Shown: positions 8,471-15,979 of the stretch, piece by piece
Layout: every line of letters begins with the position of its first letter
Position numbering within the stretch: position 1 is the stretch's first letter
Source: Waddliaceae bacterium
GTDB taxonomy: Bacteria; Chlamydiota; Chlamydiia; Chlamydiales; GCA-2709385
Assembly (NCBI GenBank): GCA_002709385.1
Contig: PAQS01000004.1
Coordinates: forward strand, 1-64,000
Length of the DNA: 64,000 nucleotides
Reading direction: 5' to 3'
Translations under genes and position numbers: made by a program
The notes under the pieces: generated by a model
Databases searched by the model: none
What the model saw: only the letters and a program-made list of their open reading frames with translations
What the model was told of the DNA's origin: nothing

Positions 8471-9472
8471 TTAATCAGAATCATCTTCGTCACATAACTC
8501 AAAATTATTTATACATTTTGTGTTTTTATTTAAATATGTAAGTAAATTTTCTATACGGTATTTTTCATTTGACACAGGAAAAATCATAAATTTAAGCATG
8601 GTTTCAAATGTTTTTTTTGTTTTTTCATTATCTATACCAGCAGTTTTTATTTTATCACAAAACATATCAATAAATTTTTTAGCGGCACCTTCGTTTTCAA
8701 ACTTATTTTCTAAATACCCTTCCACAAAACGAATAAATATTTCATTTGTTTTTGTTAAAAATGCTTTCACATTTCCTATGTTATTTGTATTTTCAATAAA
8801 AACAAAATAATTTACTAAATTAAAATTACCTTGTTCATTTTGATTAATATCATTAATTCTATCTAGATCCAAAGTATGATAAATAATATGTTCTATATTA
8901 GTAGAAATAAAATCATTAAAAGTAGTGCTGAGATTTTTAATTCCCAAATCCTGATTTAAAAAATCAAAATTTGTTTTATCTAAAAATATTGATTGTGATT
9001 CTTTTTGTTGACCAGTATTTCCTTGTTGACTAATAGTTTCTTGTTGTTGACTAATAGGTTCTTGTTGTTGACTAATAGTTTCTTGTTGTTGACTAATAGG
9101 TTCTTGTTGTTGACTAATAGGTTCTTGTTGTTTTTTTAAAAATATATCAAAAACATCTTTTACTTTTTCATTACTATCCCCAAAAAAGATACCTTTTTTT
9201 AAGGTAATTTCCTTCCCTTTATCATCTTTAAAATTATTTGAGTTTAAAAAATCAATCAAAGAACCTTTATTTAACTTAATGTCTTGACCTTCAAAAGTAA
9301 CAGTAACACCAAAAAAGAAATTTCCTTTCTTTACGTAACCATTTTTTCCATTTTTTCCATTTTTTTCTGTGTTAACGTTTTCATTATAATTTAAGTTATA
9401 TCTTCCAGTATCTTTATCAAACCTATCATTAATATCATTAATATTATTAATATTATTAATATTATTAACCAT
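8471..9472 (-). CDS. Asn/Gln-rich hypothetical protein, paralogue of 1075-1686 product
   Basis: Function unknown. I start at the ATG at 9472, which has GGGTGG five bases upstream; a longer TTG-initiated frame from 9535 lacks support. Order of parts: a simple-sequence N terminus (NNINNIND, from AAT/ATT repeats), an Asn/Lys/Gly run, the domain shared with 1075-1686 (NGYVKKG, LNKGSLIDFLN, KKGIFFG), five Gln-rich heptapeptide repeats (QQQEPIS/QQQETIS), then about 170 residues that are helical and end in an acidic tail. The gene is extremely AT-rich. The modular layout, variable C terminus and repeat tract look like a secreted or phase-variable effector; this is inference. Confidence 0.65.
   Translation of the reverse strand: MVNNINNINNINDINDRFDKDTGRYNLNYNENVNTEKNGKNGKNGYVKKGNFFFGVTVTFEGQDIKLNKGSLIDFLNSNNFKDDKGKEITLKKGIFFGDSNEKVKDVFDIFLKKQQEPISQQQEPISQQQETISQQQEPISQQQETISQQGNTGQQKESQSIFLDKTNFDFLNQDLGIKNLSTTFNDFISTNIEHIIYHTLDLDRINDINQNEQGNFNLVNYFVFIENTNNIGNVKAFLTKTNEIFIRFVEGYLENKFENEGAAKKFIDMFCDKIKTAGIDNEKTKKTFETMLKFMIFPVSNEKYRIENLLTYLNKNTKCINNFELCDEDDSD
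9022..9130 (-). repeat. Tandem 21-bp coding repeat (QQQE(P/T)IS)
   Basis: About five consecutive 21-bp units encode QQQEPIS or QQQETIS in the Asn/Gln-rich protein. Units are almost identical in DNA, differing mainly at the P/T codon, so copy number is likely to change by slippage without shifting the frame. Confidence 0.9.
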
Positions 9473-9545
9473 AAAAACCACCCAAAAAAACAAATTAATA
9501 TATAACCAATTATACAATAAAAATATTTTTAGCAACCTACCGTTT

Positions 9546-9710
9546 TTATTTCCTAATTAATATATGCGAAATATAGTGCCAATAAGCAATAAATTCTTCT
9601 AATTTTTTGAATCCTGCTTTTTCATAAACTTTAATTGCTTTCATATTTATAGATTCTGGGTCGATAAAAACAGCCGATGCATCAGGAAATTCTTCTTCTA
9701 AAAAGATTGA
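9546..9710 (-). pseudogene. 3' fragment of a GNAT acetyltransferase
   Basis: The minus strand reads about 55 codons ending at TAA (9546-9548), with the GNAT C-terminal signature: FIDPESINMKAIKVYEKAGF followed by KKLEEFIAYWHY. The acetyl-CoA-binding and upstream parts are absent, and the match begins abruptly near 9710 where unrelated sequence starts. It is therefore a relic of an acetyltransferase gene (aminoglycoside 6'-acetyltransferase-like ending), truncated by rearrangement. Confidence 0.7.
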
Positions 9711-9712
9711 TC

Positions 9713-9893
9713 ATCTATACCGCTTTAGAAATTGAAAAGTTAGATTATTTTTTCATTAATAAAAAACTAACAAAGAGCTCTATTCTTAAATAAACTTAAA
9801 TCTAATAAACCTAAAATACATCCCCACCAAGCCACTCAATTCTATGATTCAAGCGATTGGAAAAAGAAAATCGTTTATTTTTTAGAGACTTAA
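9713..9893 (+). pseudogene. Decayed coding relic, unknown family
   Basis: Plus-strand translation gives ALEIEKLDYFFINKK to a stop at 9791; a one-base shift then restores a protein-like stretch KIHPHQATQFYDSSDWKKK ending at TAA 9891. Two adjoining segments in different frames with ordinary residue composition suggest a frameshifted gene end. I cannot name the family. This together with the GNAT relic fills the roughly 370-base gap between genes. Confidence 0.35.
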
Positions 9894-9917
9894 TAGAATT
9901 ATATAAAACATCACTTA

Positions 9918-10694
9918 CTAGTGAAACTTCCACTTTTTTGTTTTCTTACTTTCCTTAGGCTTCTTTGCAACATAAATTTTATCAGCGTCTTTACTTGGAT
10001 CGTGCTTCTTAAGTAAATCTTTATTTAGAGCATTCAAAGCCTTACACCCTCCGTGGGAAGAAGAAGGACAATTAAACAAATACTGATTTGGCTTAACTGT
10101 GCTATCAAGCTTCATCGCTTTCTTTTTCACTGCTAATAGTTTGGCACAACGATGACATTCTATTTTATAGATATGATTAGCCCCCGAACTTAGCATATGA
10201 ATACCTCGCCGATCCCTCACAAAAGGAATTCGATCAAGAATCTTATCGTACCAATGTTTTTTACGGGGTTTAGGAATCGATATGACTGTTTTCTGCTCTT
10301 CTGGCTCCTCTACCTTACTGAGATCTGTAACCAACTCCCCTAAAGCCATATTCGATGCTTCTAGTTGATCTACCCGAGAATTTACTGTAGCCATTTGCGT
10401 CTGAATCGCTTCTAATTGCTGGCGAACTTTGGGGTCCATCATATTGAGAATTTCATGCTCTCTGAGTATCTGTTTGACTACTTTTGCTTCAGATCTTAAC
10501 TCATTAGTTCTTAATTTATTAGCATCCATAATCCCCATAACTGTAGCGGGGTTCACGTTATTTTCTTGTTCGTTCTGTTTCTTCAATAAGAGCTGAATAA
10601 GTTCAGGGCTCAATGGTAATGGCGTTTGTCCTTGAGGTTTAATTTCAGGTATCTGTTGAATTTCGTCTTGAGGCTTCTCCCACTCTACTTCCAT
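9918..10694 (-). CDS. Coiled-coil protein with C-terminal Cys4 zinc-ribbon-like domain
   Basis: The 258-residue product has a Pro/Gln-rich N terminus, a coiled coil (about 70-130, LEAIQTQMATVNSRVDQLEA), a basic linker (PRKKHWYDKI), and then a domain with CHRC, a spacer with LKLD-like and PNQYLFNCP text, and SHGGC. The C-x2-C...C-P-S-x(4)-G-G-C arrangement is also present in the 11128-12525 product, in the same order and after a similar basic linker. The four cysteines would suit zinc binding. The C terminus is Lys-rich. An AGGAGG lies upstream of the ATG. It is the last gene of the minus-strand cluster 17131-9918. Function not recognised. Confidence 0.65.
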   Translation of the reverse strand: MEVEWEKPQDEIQQIPEIKPQGQTPLPLSPELIQLLLKKQNEQENNVNPATVMGIMDANKLRTNELRSEAKVVKQILREHEILNMMDPKVRQQLEAIQTQMATVNSRVDQLEASNMALGELVTDLSKVEEPEEQKTVISIPKPRKKHWYDKILDRIPFVRDRRGIHMLSSGANHIYKIECHRCAKLLAVKKKAMKLDSTVKPNQYLFNCPSSSHGGCKALNALNKDLLKKHDPSKDADKIYVAKKPKESKKTKKWKFH

Positions 10695-10711
10695 ACCCCC
10701 ACTCCTCCTTC

Positions 10712-11110
10712 TTATTTAGAAAGATCTTTTATAAGACCTTCCAAAAACTGATTATACTTATCTACTTTTTCTACTCGATCTTTCAACTGATTCAGCTGCA
10801 ATTCTAAAAAACGCACTTGAGCATCAACATATTTCTGCACTTGTACCTGGATTTCAGCTTCACTTAGACCTGCTTCTTGCAATTTCTGAATGTCAGGCTT
10901 GATAGGCTGTGGATTTGTCTGATACAACTGAGAAGGAGTAACCGCTAAACCATCTAAATGGTTTTGAGGATATACTACTGCTTGTGGTGTCACTTGAGGT
11001 ACAAATGGCACATAGTTTGCCTGATAAGGCTGATATGGTGGCACAGCATAAGGATACGGCGAAGCCTGAGACCCTGGATATGCTGGGATTTGATTAGGGA
11101 CTGTATACAT
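10712..11110 (-). CDS. Pro/Tyr-rich small protein with C-terminal coiled coil
   Basis: Start chosen at the ATG at 11110, because AAGGA precedes it by seven bases; a GTG at 11128 would overlap the upstream stop. The 132-residue protein has a Pro-, Tyr- and Gln-rich disordered first half (YPYAVPPYQPYQ) and a helical second half (FLELQLNQLKDRVEKVDKYNQFLEGLIKDLSK) likely to form a coiled coil. The downstream gene product also has a coiled coil ending VTDLSK. Location between the two zinc-ribbon-domain genes, with gaps of about 17 bases on each side, suggests cotranscription and possibly a physical complex. Confidence 0.6.
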   Translation of the reverse strand: MYTVPNQIPAYPGSQASPYPYAVPPYQPYQANYVPFVPQVTPQAVVYPQNHLDGLAVTPSQLYQTNPQPIKPDIQKLQEAGLSEAEIQVQVQKYVDAQVRFLELQLNQLKDRVEKVDKYNQFLEGLIKDLSK

Positions 11111-11127
11111 AACGATTCCTTCACTCA

Positions 11128-12525
11128 CTACAAAAGTTCAATGACCTGTGCTTGGTTTTTATGCTCCCAAAGATTTTGGCTACTCGCAATGAAAGATCCA
11201 CCCTTCACAGCTTCATAAAATCGCTTATCATATTCTTCAGCCTTACTTTGGTATAAGCTGGTATTAGAGCCATTTTTTGCTAATTCTCTATATGTCTCCA
11301 CTAAAGCCCAATAATACTTAGGTTTAATGTTCTTGCTGCGATCTAAAATTGCTTCATAAGCATCTAAAGCTTCTTCCATCAAACTTCGCTTTTCTAAGAA
11401 ATTTGCTAAGTGAGATTGTCTACGTAAAACTTGCCCTAAGTAAAACAACAACTCTCCATCATTAGGATTCGCTTCTTGTGCTTTACTCAGCCATTCTTCA
11501 GAAACTACAAGATAACTCTTTTCTTGTTCCGGATCTTTTTTTGCTTGCAAACATACAGATAAAATATAGAAGAGCTCTCCTAATGCTTGATCTATTTCAG
11601 GCAAAGATTCTTTTGTTAATTTACTCAATTCAATCAATTGCCTAGAGATACGTACTACTTCTACAAATCCAGAATGAAACGCCTCCACATATTCATCAAA
11701 TCGCTTAATCCATAAATGTGCATTTCTCTCATCATCCCCAAAACCTAGATCTGGCAGGGCTTTCATAAAAGCTTGAAGGGTTTTGTTTTTTTGTGGCTCT
11801 ATCAATTTCCAAGTAGCTCTAACATATCCTTGTGTACAAGAAGGGTGCCCAGGAATCAATTCCAAGCCTTTCTTAAAGGCTTTCAAAGCCGAATCTATAT
11901 CACCGGAGTCTAGAGCTGCATTTCCTTTCTCAAGAAGCTGTTCTACAAATTCTTTATATTCATTTTGTAGCTCTTTATTAGACTTCACACTTTTGATCGC
12001 AGCATCAAACTCTCGCTTACGCATGATGTCTACATTTACAGCCATGAGAACACCACAACCACCTAGGCGAGAAGGACACTTCATTGTATATTGATAAGGC
12101 TCTGTGCTTAAATCTAAACGAAGGGCGCTATCTTTTTCACCTACAGCCATATGGCTTCCACAATTCCAACAAAGCACTTCAAGTACTTTATTCTTGCTAG
12201 ATTCAAGAACACAGACTTTTGGTTCACGATGAAATAAACGATGGAAAAGATTTTTTTTCTTTTCTCCCGTATTTAACTCAGGCTTTTGTACTTTCCGTTT
12301 ATTTGCTTGGACTGTGATGGCATCACTCGCCCTCTTTTGCAACTCTTTGTTCTTTTTCTCAGCAGCATCTAAACGCTCATTATAAAATAACAATTGAGCA
12401 CTCAAGTGATCGAGCTGCCCTTGAGTACTCGCTTGAACAGAAGCAACGGGTTTGTGTTGCTGAGGTAAATACTCAGAAGAAACTGCATTATTATATTGCT
12501 GTGTGAGTGGAAATTGGCTCTGCAT
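11128..12525 (-). CDS. Zinc-ribbon-like plus TPR-like repeat protein
   Basis: I start at the ATG at 12525, five bases after AGAGGTG; a frame from 12540 would add five residues. Order: Gln-rich N terminus, coiled coil (about 45-70), basic linker (KKKNLFHRLFHRE), a Cys4 domain (CWNCG...MKCPSRLGGC) matching the 9918-10694 product, then about 290 helical residues with TPR-like units (KGNAALDSGDIDSALKAFKKGLELIPGH and later repeats). TPR segments usually mediate protein-protein binding, as in type III secretion chaperones, but no specific family is evident. The role is unknown; a scaffold or chaperone is a guess. Confidence 0.65.
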   Translation of the reverse strand: MQSQFPLTQQYNNAVSSEYLPQQHKPVASVQASTQGQLDHLSAQLLFYNERLDAAEKKNKELQKRASDAITVQANKRKVQKPELNTGEKKKNLFHRLFHREPKVCVLESSKNKVLEVLCWNCGSHMAVGEKDSALRLDLSTEPYQYTMKCPSRLGGCGVLMAVNVDIMRKREFDAAIKSVKSNKELQNEYKEFVEQLLEKGNAALDSGDIDSALKAFKKGLELIPGHPSCTQGYVRATWKLIEPQKNKTLQAFMKALPDLGFGDDERNAHLWIKRFDEYVEAFHSGFVEVVRISRQLIELSKLTKESLPEIDQALGELFYILSVCLQAKKDPEQEKSYLVVSEEWLSKAQEANPNDGELLFYLGQVLRRQSHLANFLEKRSLMEEALDAYEAILDRSKNIKPKYYWALVETYRELAKNGSNTSLYQSKAEEYDKRFYEAVKGGSFIASSQNLWEHKNQAQVIELL

Positions 12526-12580
12526 CCATACACCTCTCATTAATCAAGCAGCCCTTCATAAATGTGAATGTACATTATTG

Positions 12581-13483
12581 TCAAACAATAACTTGGATCT
12601 TCTTTTTTTGAGCAAGCTGTAAAAGTAGTCCTTTTTCATCTCCTTTGATGGGATTATTCTTTAAAAAGATTTTACCTTCTTTCTTGGGATCAATCGTTTT
12701 AATGAGCTTTTTAGCGCCTTTAAAGCCAATCTGATTGCCGTTGAGTTGAACACACTTAAACGTCGGATGGCTATTAAGAAGCTTAGCTAGTTTTTCCATT
12801 GGTGCAGAGGTAATTTCATTCATTCCTAGAGAAAGATGCTTTAATGAACAATCTTCTCCTAATACCTTGATCAAACCTTCTAAACTCGTGTCATTTAATT
12901 CCATCGAGAATAAATCAAGATGTTCAATAGACGGCTTAAGAACAGCTTTTCCTAGCATTTTTATTTTTTCGATATTCAATGGAATTCTTTCGATCCCCAA
13001 TTCACAAATGCTTGGTCTCTCTTCTATGAGTGAAGCTAAGTGTTCAAAGGCTTCCTTTTCCAGGGTATTGCCTGAGAATGTTAAATCATGAAGATCCTTT
13101 CCTAGCTCTCCAGCTTGTTTCATTAATGCGCATAATGCTTCTTGCGTGATTTTGTGATCGATGACACTCAATGCAGTGATTTTGTTTTTTTTCCATAAAT
13201 CACGGATTTGCTCTTCACTACAAATGGAAGCGTTGCGAATACATAGCTGCCTTTCTCCTCCAGGTACATTATAAACTCGGTAACCCAACTGTTTACGTTT
13301 GCGCTTTTTTTGAGGCTTAGGCTTATCTTCTAGTTGAGCATCTCTAATTTCGCTCAGAAAATTTTGATTGAATGCATACAGACTCTCAAACCATTGAGTA
13401 AAATCAAGTTCTACTTCAACTTCTTCTGAAAGAGGTATTGGATAAAATGTTTTTTTCGCTGCAGGAGTTTGTTGAATATCCAT
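12581..13483 (-). CDS. RNase-inhibitor-type leucine-rich repeat protein
   Basis: The 300-residue protein carries about five or six LRR units of the ribonuclease-inhibitor type in its C-terminal two thirds, for example EHLDLFSMELNDTSLEGLIKVL, LKHLSLGMNEI and FKCVQLNGNQIG. A Lys/Arg-rich patch (KPKPQKKRKRK) precedes them. Near the N terminus the peptide FYPIPLSEEVEVELDF resembles KIYPYPLSKRQKVPLAF of the neighbouring 13532 product. Proteins of this LRR class bind other proteins and are frequent among effectors of amoeba symbionts. No signal peptide is present, so secretion, if any, would be leaderless. Confidence 0.75.
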   Translation of the reverse strand: MDIQQTPAAKKTFYPIPLSEEVEVELDFTQWFESLYAFNQNFLSEIRDAQLEDKPKPQKKRKRKQLGYRVYNVPGGERQLCIRNASICSEEQIRDLWKKNKITALSVIDHKITQEALCALMKQAGELGKDLHDLTFSGNTLEKEAFEHLASLIEERPSICELGIERIPLNIEKIKMLGKAVLKPSIEHLDLFSMELNDTSLEGLIKVLGEDCSLKHLSLGMNEITSAPMEKLAKLLNSHPTFKCVQLNGNQIGFKGAKKLIKTIDPKKEGKIFLKNNPIKGDEKGLLLQLAQKKKIQVIV

Positions 13484-13531
13484 ATTTTTTCCTATCTTCT
13501 TCTCGCTTTTCTCCGATACGAGAACCTTATT

Positions 13532-14428
13532 TTAAATAAATAGATCGTCTTCTGTTTTTTGCTTGTCTGCTTCTGAACAACTTTTCTGAAATTTAGCTGC
13601 TTTCGACCAATAATGTTTTGCGGTGTTTTTCAACTCCTTTAACAAGCCTTGCCATGGTTTTTCTTCTTTTACTCTTTGTGGAGTTTCAATAGGCTGAGGA
13701 GAAGGACGATATCCTGCATTAGGAATTTGGTACAGTTTTGGTTTCATATGAACCAGCACAGGATCCTTAGGATCAACAAGAATTTTATCTAATTTTCCAT
13801 CTATATCGTGATAATGCAAAGCAATCTTACCTTCTACAGGATTTCGATCTGCTTCGATGATGAGATATTTCTCACCGTTATCAGAACGTGTATAAACCCC
13901 TGGATACATGGTATCAATGAACTGCTTTGTAATCTGATTGCCATACTCATCAACTGTAAATTCTTGGTTACTATCAGCAAATCGTTTGGCTTGTCTCATG
14001 TAGGCTGCTGCGGTAAAACGAATAAGTTCATTAGTTCCTTCTAACTGAATAATCCCCACATTTGCATGAATAGCTCCCATTTCAAGGCGCGCATGCATGG
14101 GGTCTATAGGTAGCTCTACTTCTTCTTCTTTAACACCAGGCAAAGAAGGAAATGCTAGTGGAACTTTTTGTCTTTTAGATAAAGGATAAGGATATATCTT
14201 ACTTTTAGCTTCTTTAGGGGCTGAGGCTACTAATTCAGAAATAGGTTTTTCTGAAGAGTCCGTGTCATTACTTTCTTCAGGTTTTGTCTCATTCTCAGAG
14301 TTTTGAATAAAGTCGCTAGTAATCGCACTCATGCGTTTCAATAGATCTTCATCTGGTAGCTCATCTGAAGAATTGAAGTTTGAATCATGATCATTGGGCG
14401 TATTGCCCGTAATTGAAATATCAGACAT
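13532..14428 (-). CDS. Hypothetical protein with PLS-motif, 298 residues
   Basis: No family recognised. The N-terminal about 80 residues are acidic and Ser/Asn-rich (probably disordered), followed by KIYPYPLSKRQKVPLAF, the short motif shared with the LRR protein next door. The middle is predicted globular alpha/beta (RFTAAAYMRQAKRFADS, YLIIEADRNPVEGKIALHYHD), and the C terminus is basic and helical. AAGGAG lies eight bases before the ATG. Arrangement in the cluster suggests cotranscription with its neighbours, and disordered N termini are typical of type III substrates; secretion is inference. Confidence 0.6.
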   Translation of the reverse strand: MSDISITGNTPNDHDSNFNSSDELPDEDLLKRMSAITSDFIQNSENETKPEESNDTDSSEKPISELVASAPKEAKSKIYPYPLSKRQKVPLAFPSLPGVKEEEVELPIDPMHARLEMGAIHANVGIIQLEGTNELIRFTAAAYMRQAKRFADSNQEFTVDEYGNQITKQFIDTMYPGVYTRSDNGEKYLIIEADRNPVEGKIALHYHDIDGKLDKILVDPKDPVLVHMKPKLYQIPNAGYRPSPQPIETPQRVKEEKPWQGLLKELKNTAKHYWSKAAKFQKSCSEADKQKTEDDLFI

Positions 14429-14532
14429 GTATTCTCTCCTTTTAGGTAGGTAATGTTAAACGCCACACCTTAAAGGAGAGAAAAATAAAGCTGAATGGAT
14501 TTTTACTTATTCGTGTTTTAAGCTCCAGCGGA

Positions 14533-15729
14533 TTAGGTTACAATTGGAGTTTGAAATTCAACAGGACGTAAGCATCTTTCCACAAGAAAGTCATCCACAA
14601 CATTAGCAAAAAGTTGAAATACAGATTTAGATATTCCAGTTACTACCCCTACAATTAAAGCCGTAAATGGAGCCATTGGTACGGCTAAAGCACAAATAAA
14701 TGCCGTAACTGCAACAACATTAGCTGTAATCTTACTTCCATCAACAGCTAAACGCCTCCAAGTAGCTGTTCGAATGTTTCGAACAAAGTTTTCGCTGGCT
14801 AGTTTATTATAGTCTGATAACTGTTTACCTTCTTTCACTAATTCATAGGCTTTTTTAGCCTCGGCTAGCATATTTGCACTTGTGTATCTAGAAAAATGAC
14901 GGCATCTTTTTTCTTCAAGACGAAGTACATTTGCATTAATCTTCTTTCGAAGTTCACTAGGCTTTATATGCTGACCTGATTTGAGGCTAATAAATGTTTT
15001 TTCTTCAATTTTTTTTCTTTCTTCCGTACTTACAGCTATCGTTTTTTCTAAGTACTGTTTGAGTTGATTAGAGGCTTTCTTTAGATCACCATCTAAACCA
15101 CCCTCTCTACCAAAATGTTGATAGTGATTGAAAAGTAGCTGTGATCGTCTGCTAAGTACCCAAGTATCCAAAAAAAGCTCAATAATAGATGCAATACCAG
15201 TCATCCATACAACAACCGTCCCTAAAGCCATCAAAGAAGTTTTGGCAGAAAGAAAACCTACAGAAGAAATAATGGCTAACACATCTCGTACAGCTTCTAA
15301 CGTTGTATTAGCTACAGTAATCATCGATTTAGCAAGCATTTCGAAATCATGTAAAGAAACACTCTTGAATCCTTCAACAACATTCTTAAATAGCTTCATT
15401 CCGCGAGAAGGTAACCCTACAATGGAAAGAATTCCCAAAGCTGCCCCAGCTTTACCCAAAGCACCGGCTGCTTTTAAAGAAACTGCAGCAATAATTTTAA
15501 AAATATTTTTTGTTATAGCGATAATACGAACTGAATATTTCCAAGCCTTCTGATACCAAGATAAGGACTTAGTGACTCCATTCTTGAATTGAGCAGAAGT
15601 GGGTGGCGGAGGAATAGGAGGCATAGCTCGTCTTACGGATGATGTTGCAGAAAATAACTTATCCTTAAAATCATAAGCCAAGCCTAAAGCGATAGATCCT
15701 GGTGTAGGCAAAACCACTAACCCTGTCAT
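14533..15729 (-). CDS. Two-lobed hydrophobic membrane protein, paralogue of 15980-17131
   Basis: This 398-residue protein has a broad hydrophobic region in the middle (about 85-205, including AALGILSIVGLPS and TSLMALGTVVVWMTGIASIIELF) and a second near the C terminus (about 335-380), separated by a charged helical linker with LKQYLEKTIAVSTEERKKIEEK. The 383-residue product upstream matches it in layout and in the end motif (WRRL-DGS--AN, PMAP, LRPV-F). Bilobed hydrophobicity is a hallmark of chlamydial inclusion-membrane-type proteins, but other membrane proteins show it too. A GAGGAGG ribosome site precedes the ATG. Confidence 0.65.
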   Translation of the reverse strand: MTGLVVLPTPGSIALGLAYDFKDKLFSATSSVRRAMPPIPPPPTSAQFKNGVTKSLSWYQKAWKYSVRIIAITKNIFKIIAAVSLKAAGALGKAGAALGILSIVGLPSRGMKLFKNVVEGFKSVSLHDFEMLAKSMITVANTTLEAVRDVLAIISSVGFLSAKTSLMALGTVVVWMTGIASIIELFLDTWVLSRRSQLLFNHYQHFGREGGLDGDLKKASNQLKQYLEKTIAVSTEERKKIEEKTFISLKSGQHIKPSELRKKINANVLRLEEKRCRHFSRYTSANMLAEAKKAYELVKEGKQLSDYNKLASENFVRNIRTATWRRLAVDGSKITANVVAVTAFICALAVPMAPFTALIVGVVTGISKSVFQLFANVVDDFLVERCLRPVEFQTPIVT

Positions 15730-15872
15730 ATATAATCCTCCTCATTGTAATCCTTAGAAAGAAATCCTCTCTCTCACTATTAAAAAATTAACAAAATGAA
15801 ATTTATATATAATTAACTTAATATAAAGAGTTAAACAAGACTTTACTTATGAAATACGAAGAGGAATGGTCA

Positions 15873-15957
15873 TATCACCACAGAGCCACGAGAGAACACT
15901 GAGAAATTTTGCAAATCTCAATTCTTTTCAGTGTTCTCTCGTGGTTCTGTGGTGATA
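15873..15957. repeat. ACCACAGAG-type hairpin element
   Basis: Inverted arms of about 33 bases (15873-15906 and 15925-15957) begin TATCACCACAGAG and end CTGTGGTGATA. This is one of five sites (one a triplet) with related ends in the window. It lies just past the 3' end of the 15980-17131 gene and before the 15729 gene, so it may insulate or partly terminate the transcript. Confidence 0.9.
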
Positions 15958-15979
15958 GAGATATTTTAGCGAACTCTAT

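Noticed and set aside
9420-9475. AAT/ATT microsatellite as a regulatory repeat
   Set aside because: It encodes the Asn/Ile run at the start of the protein and is explained by low-complexity coding sequence.
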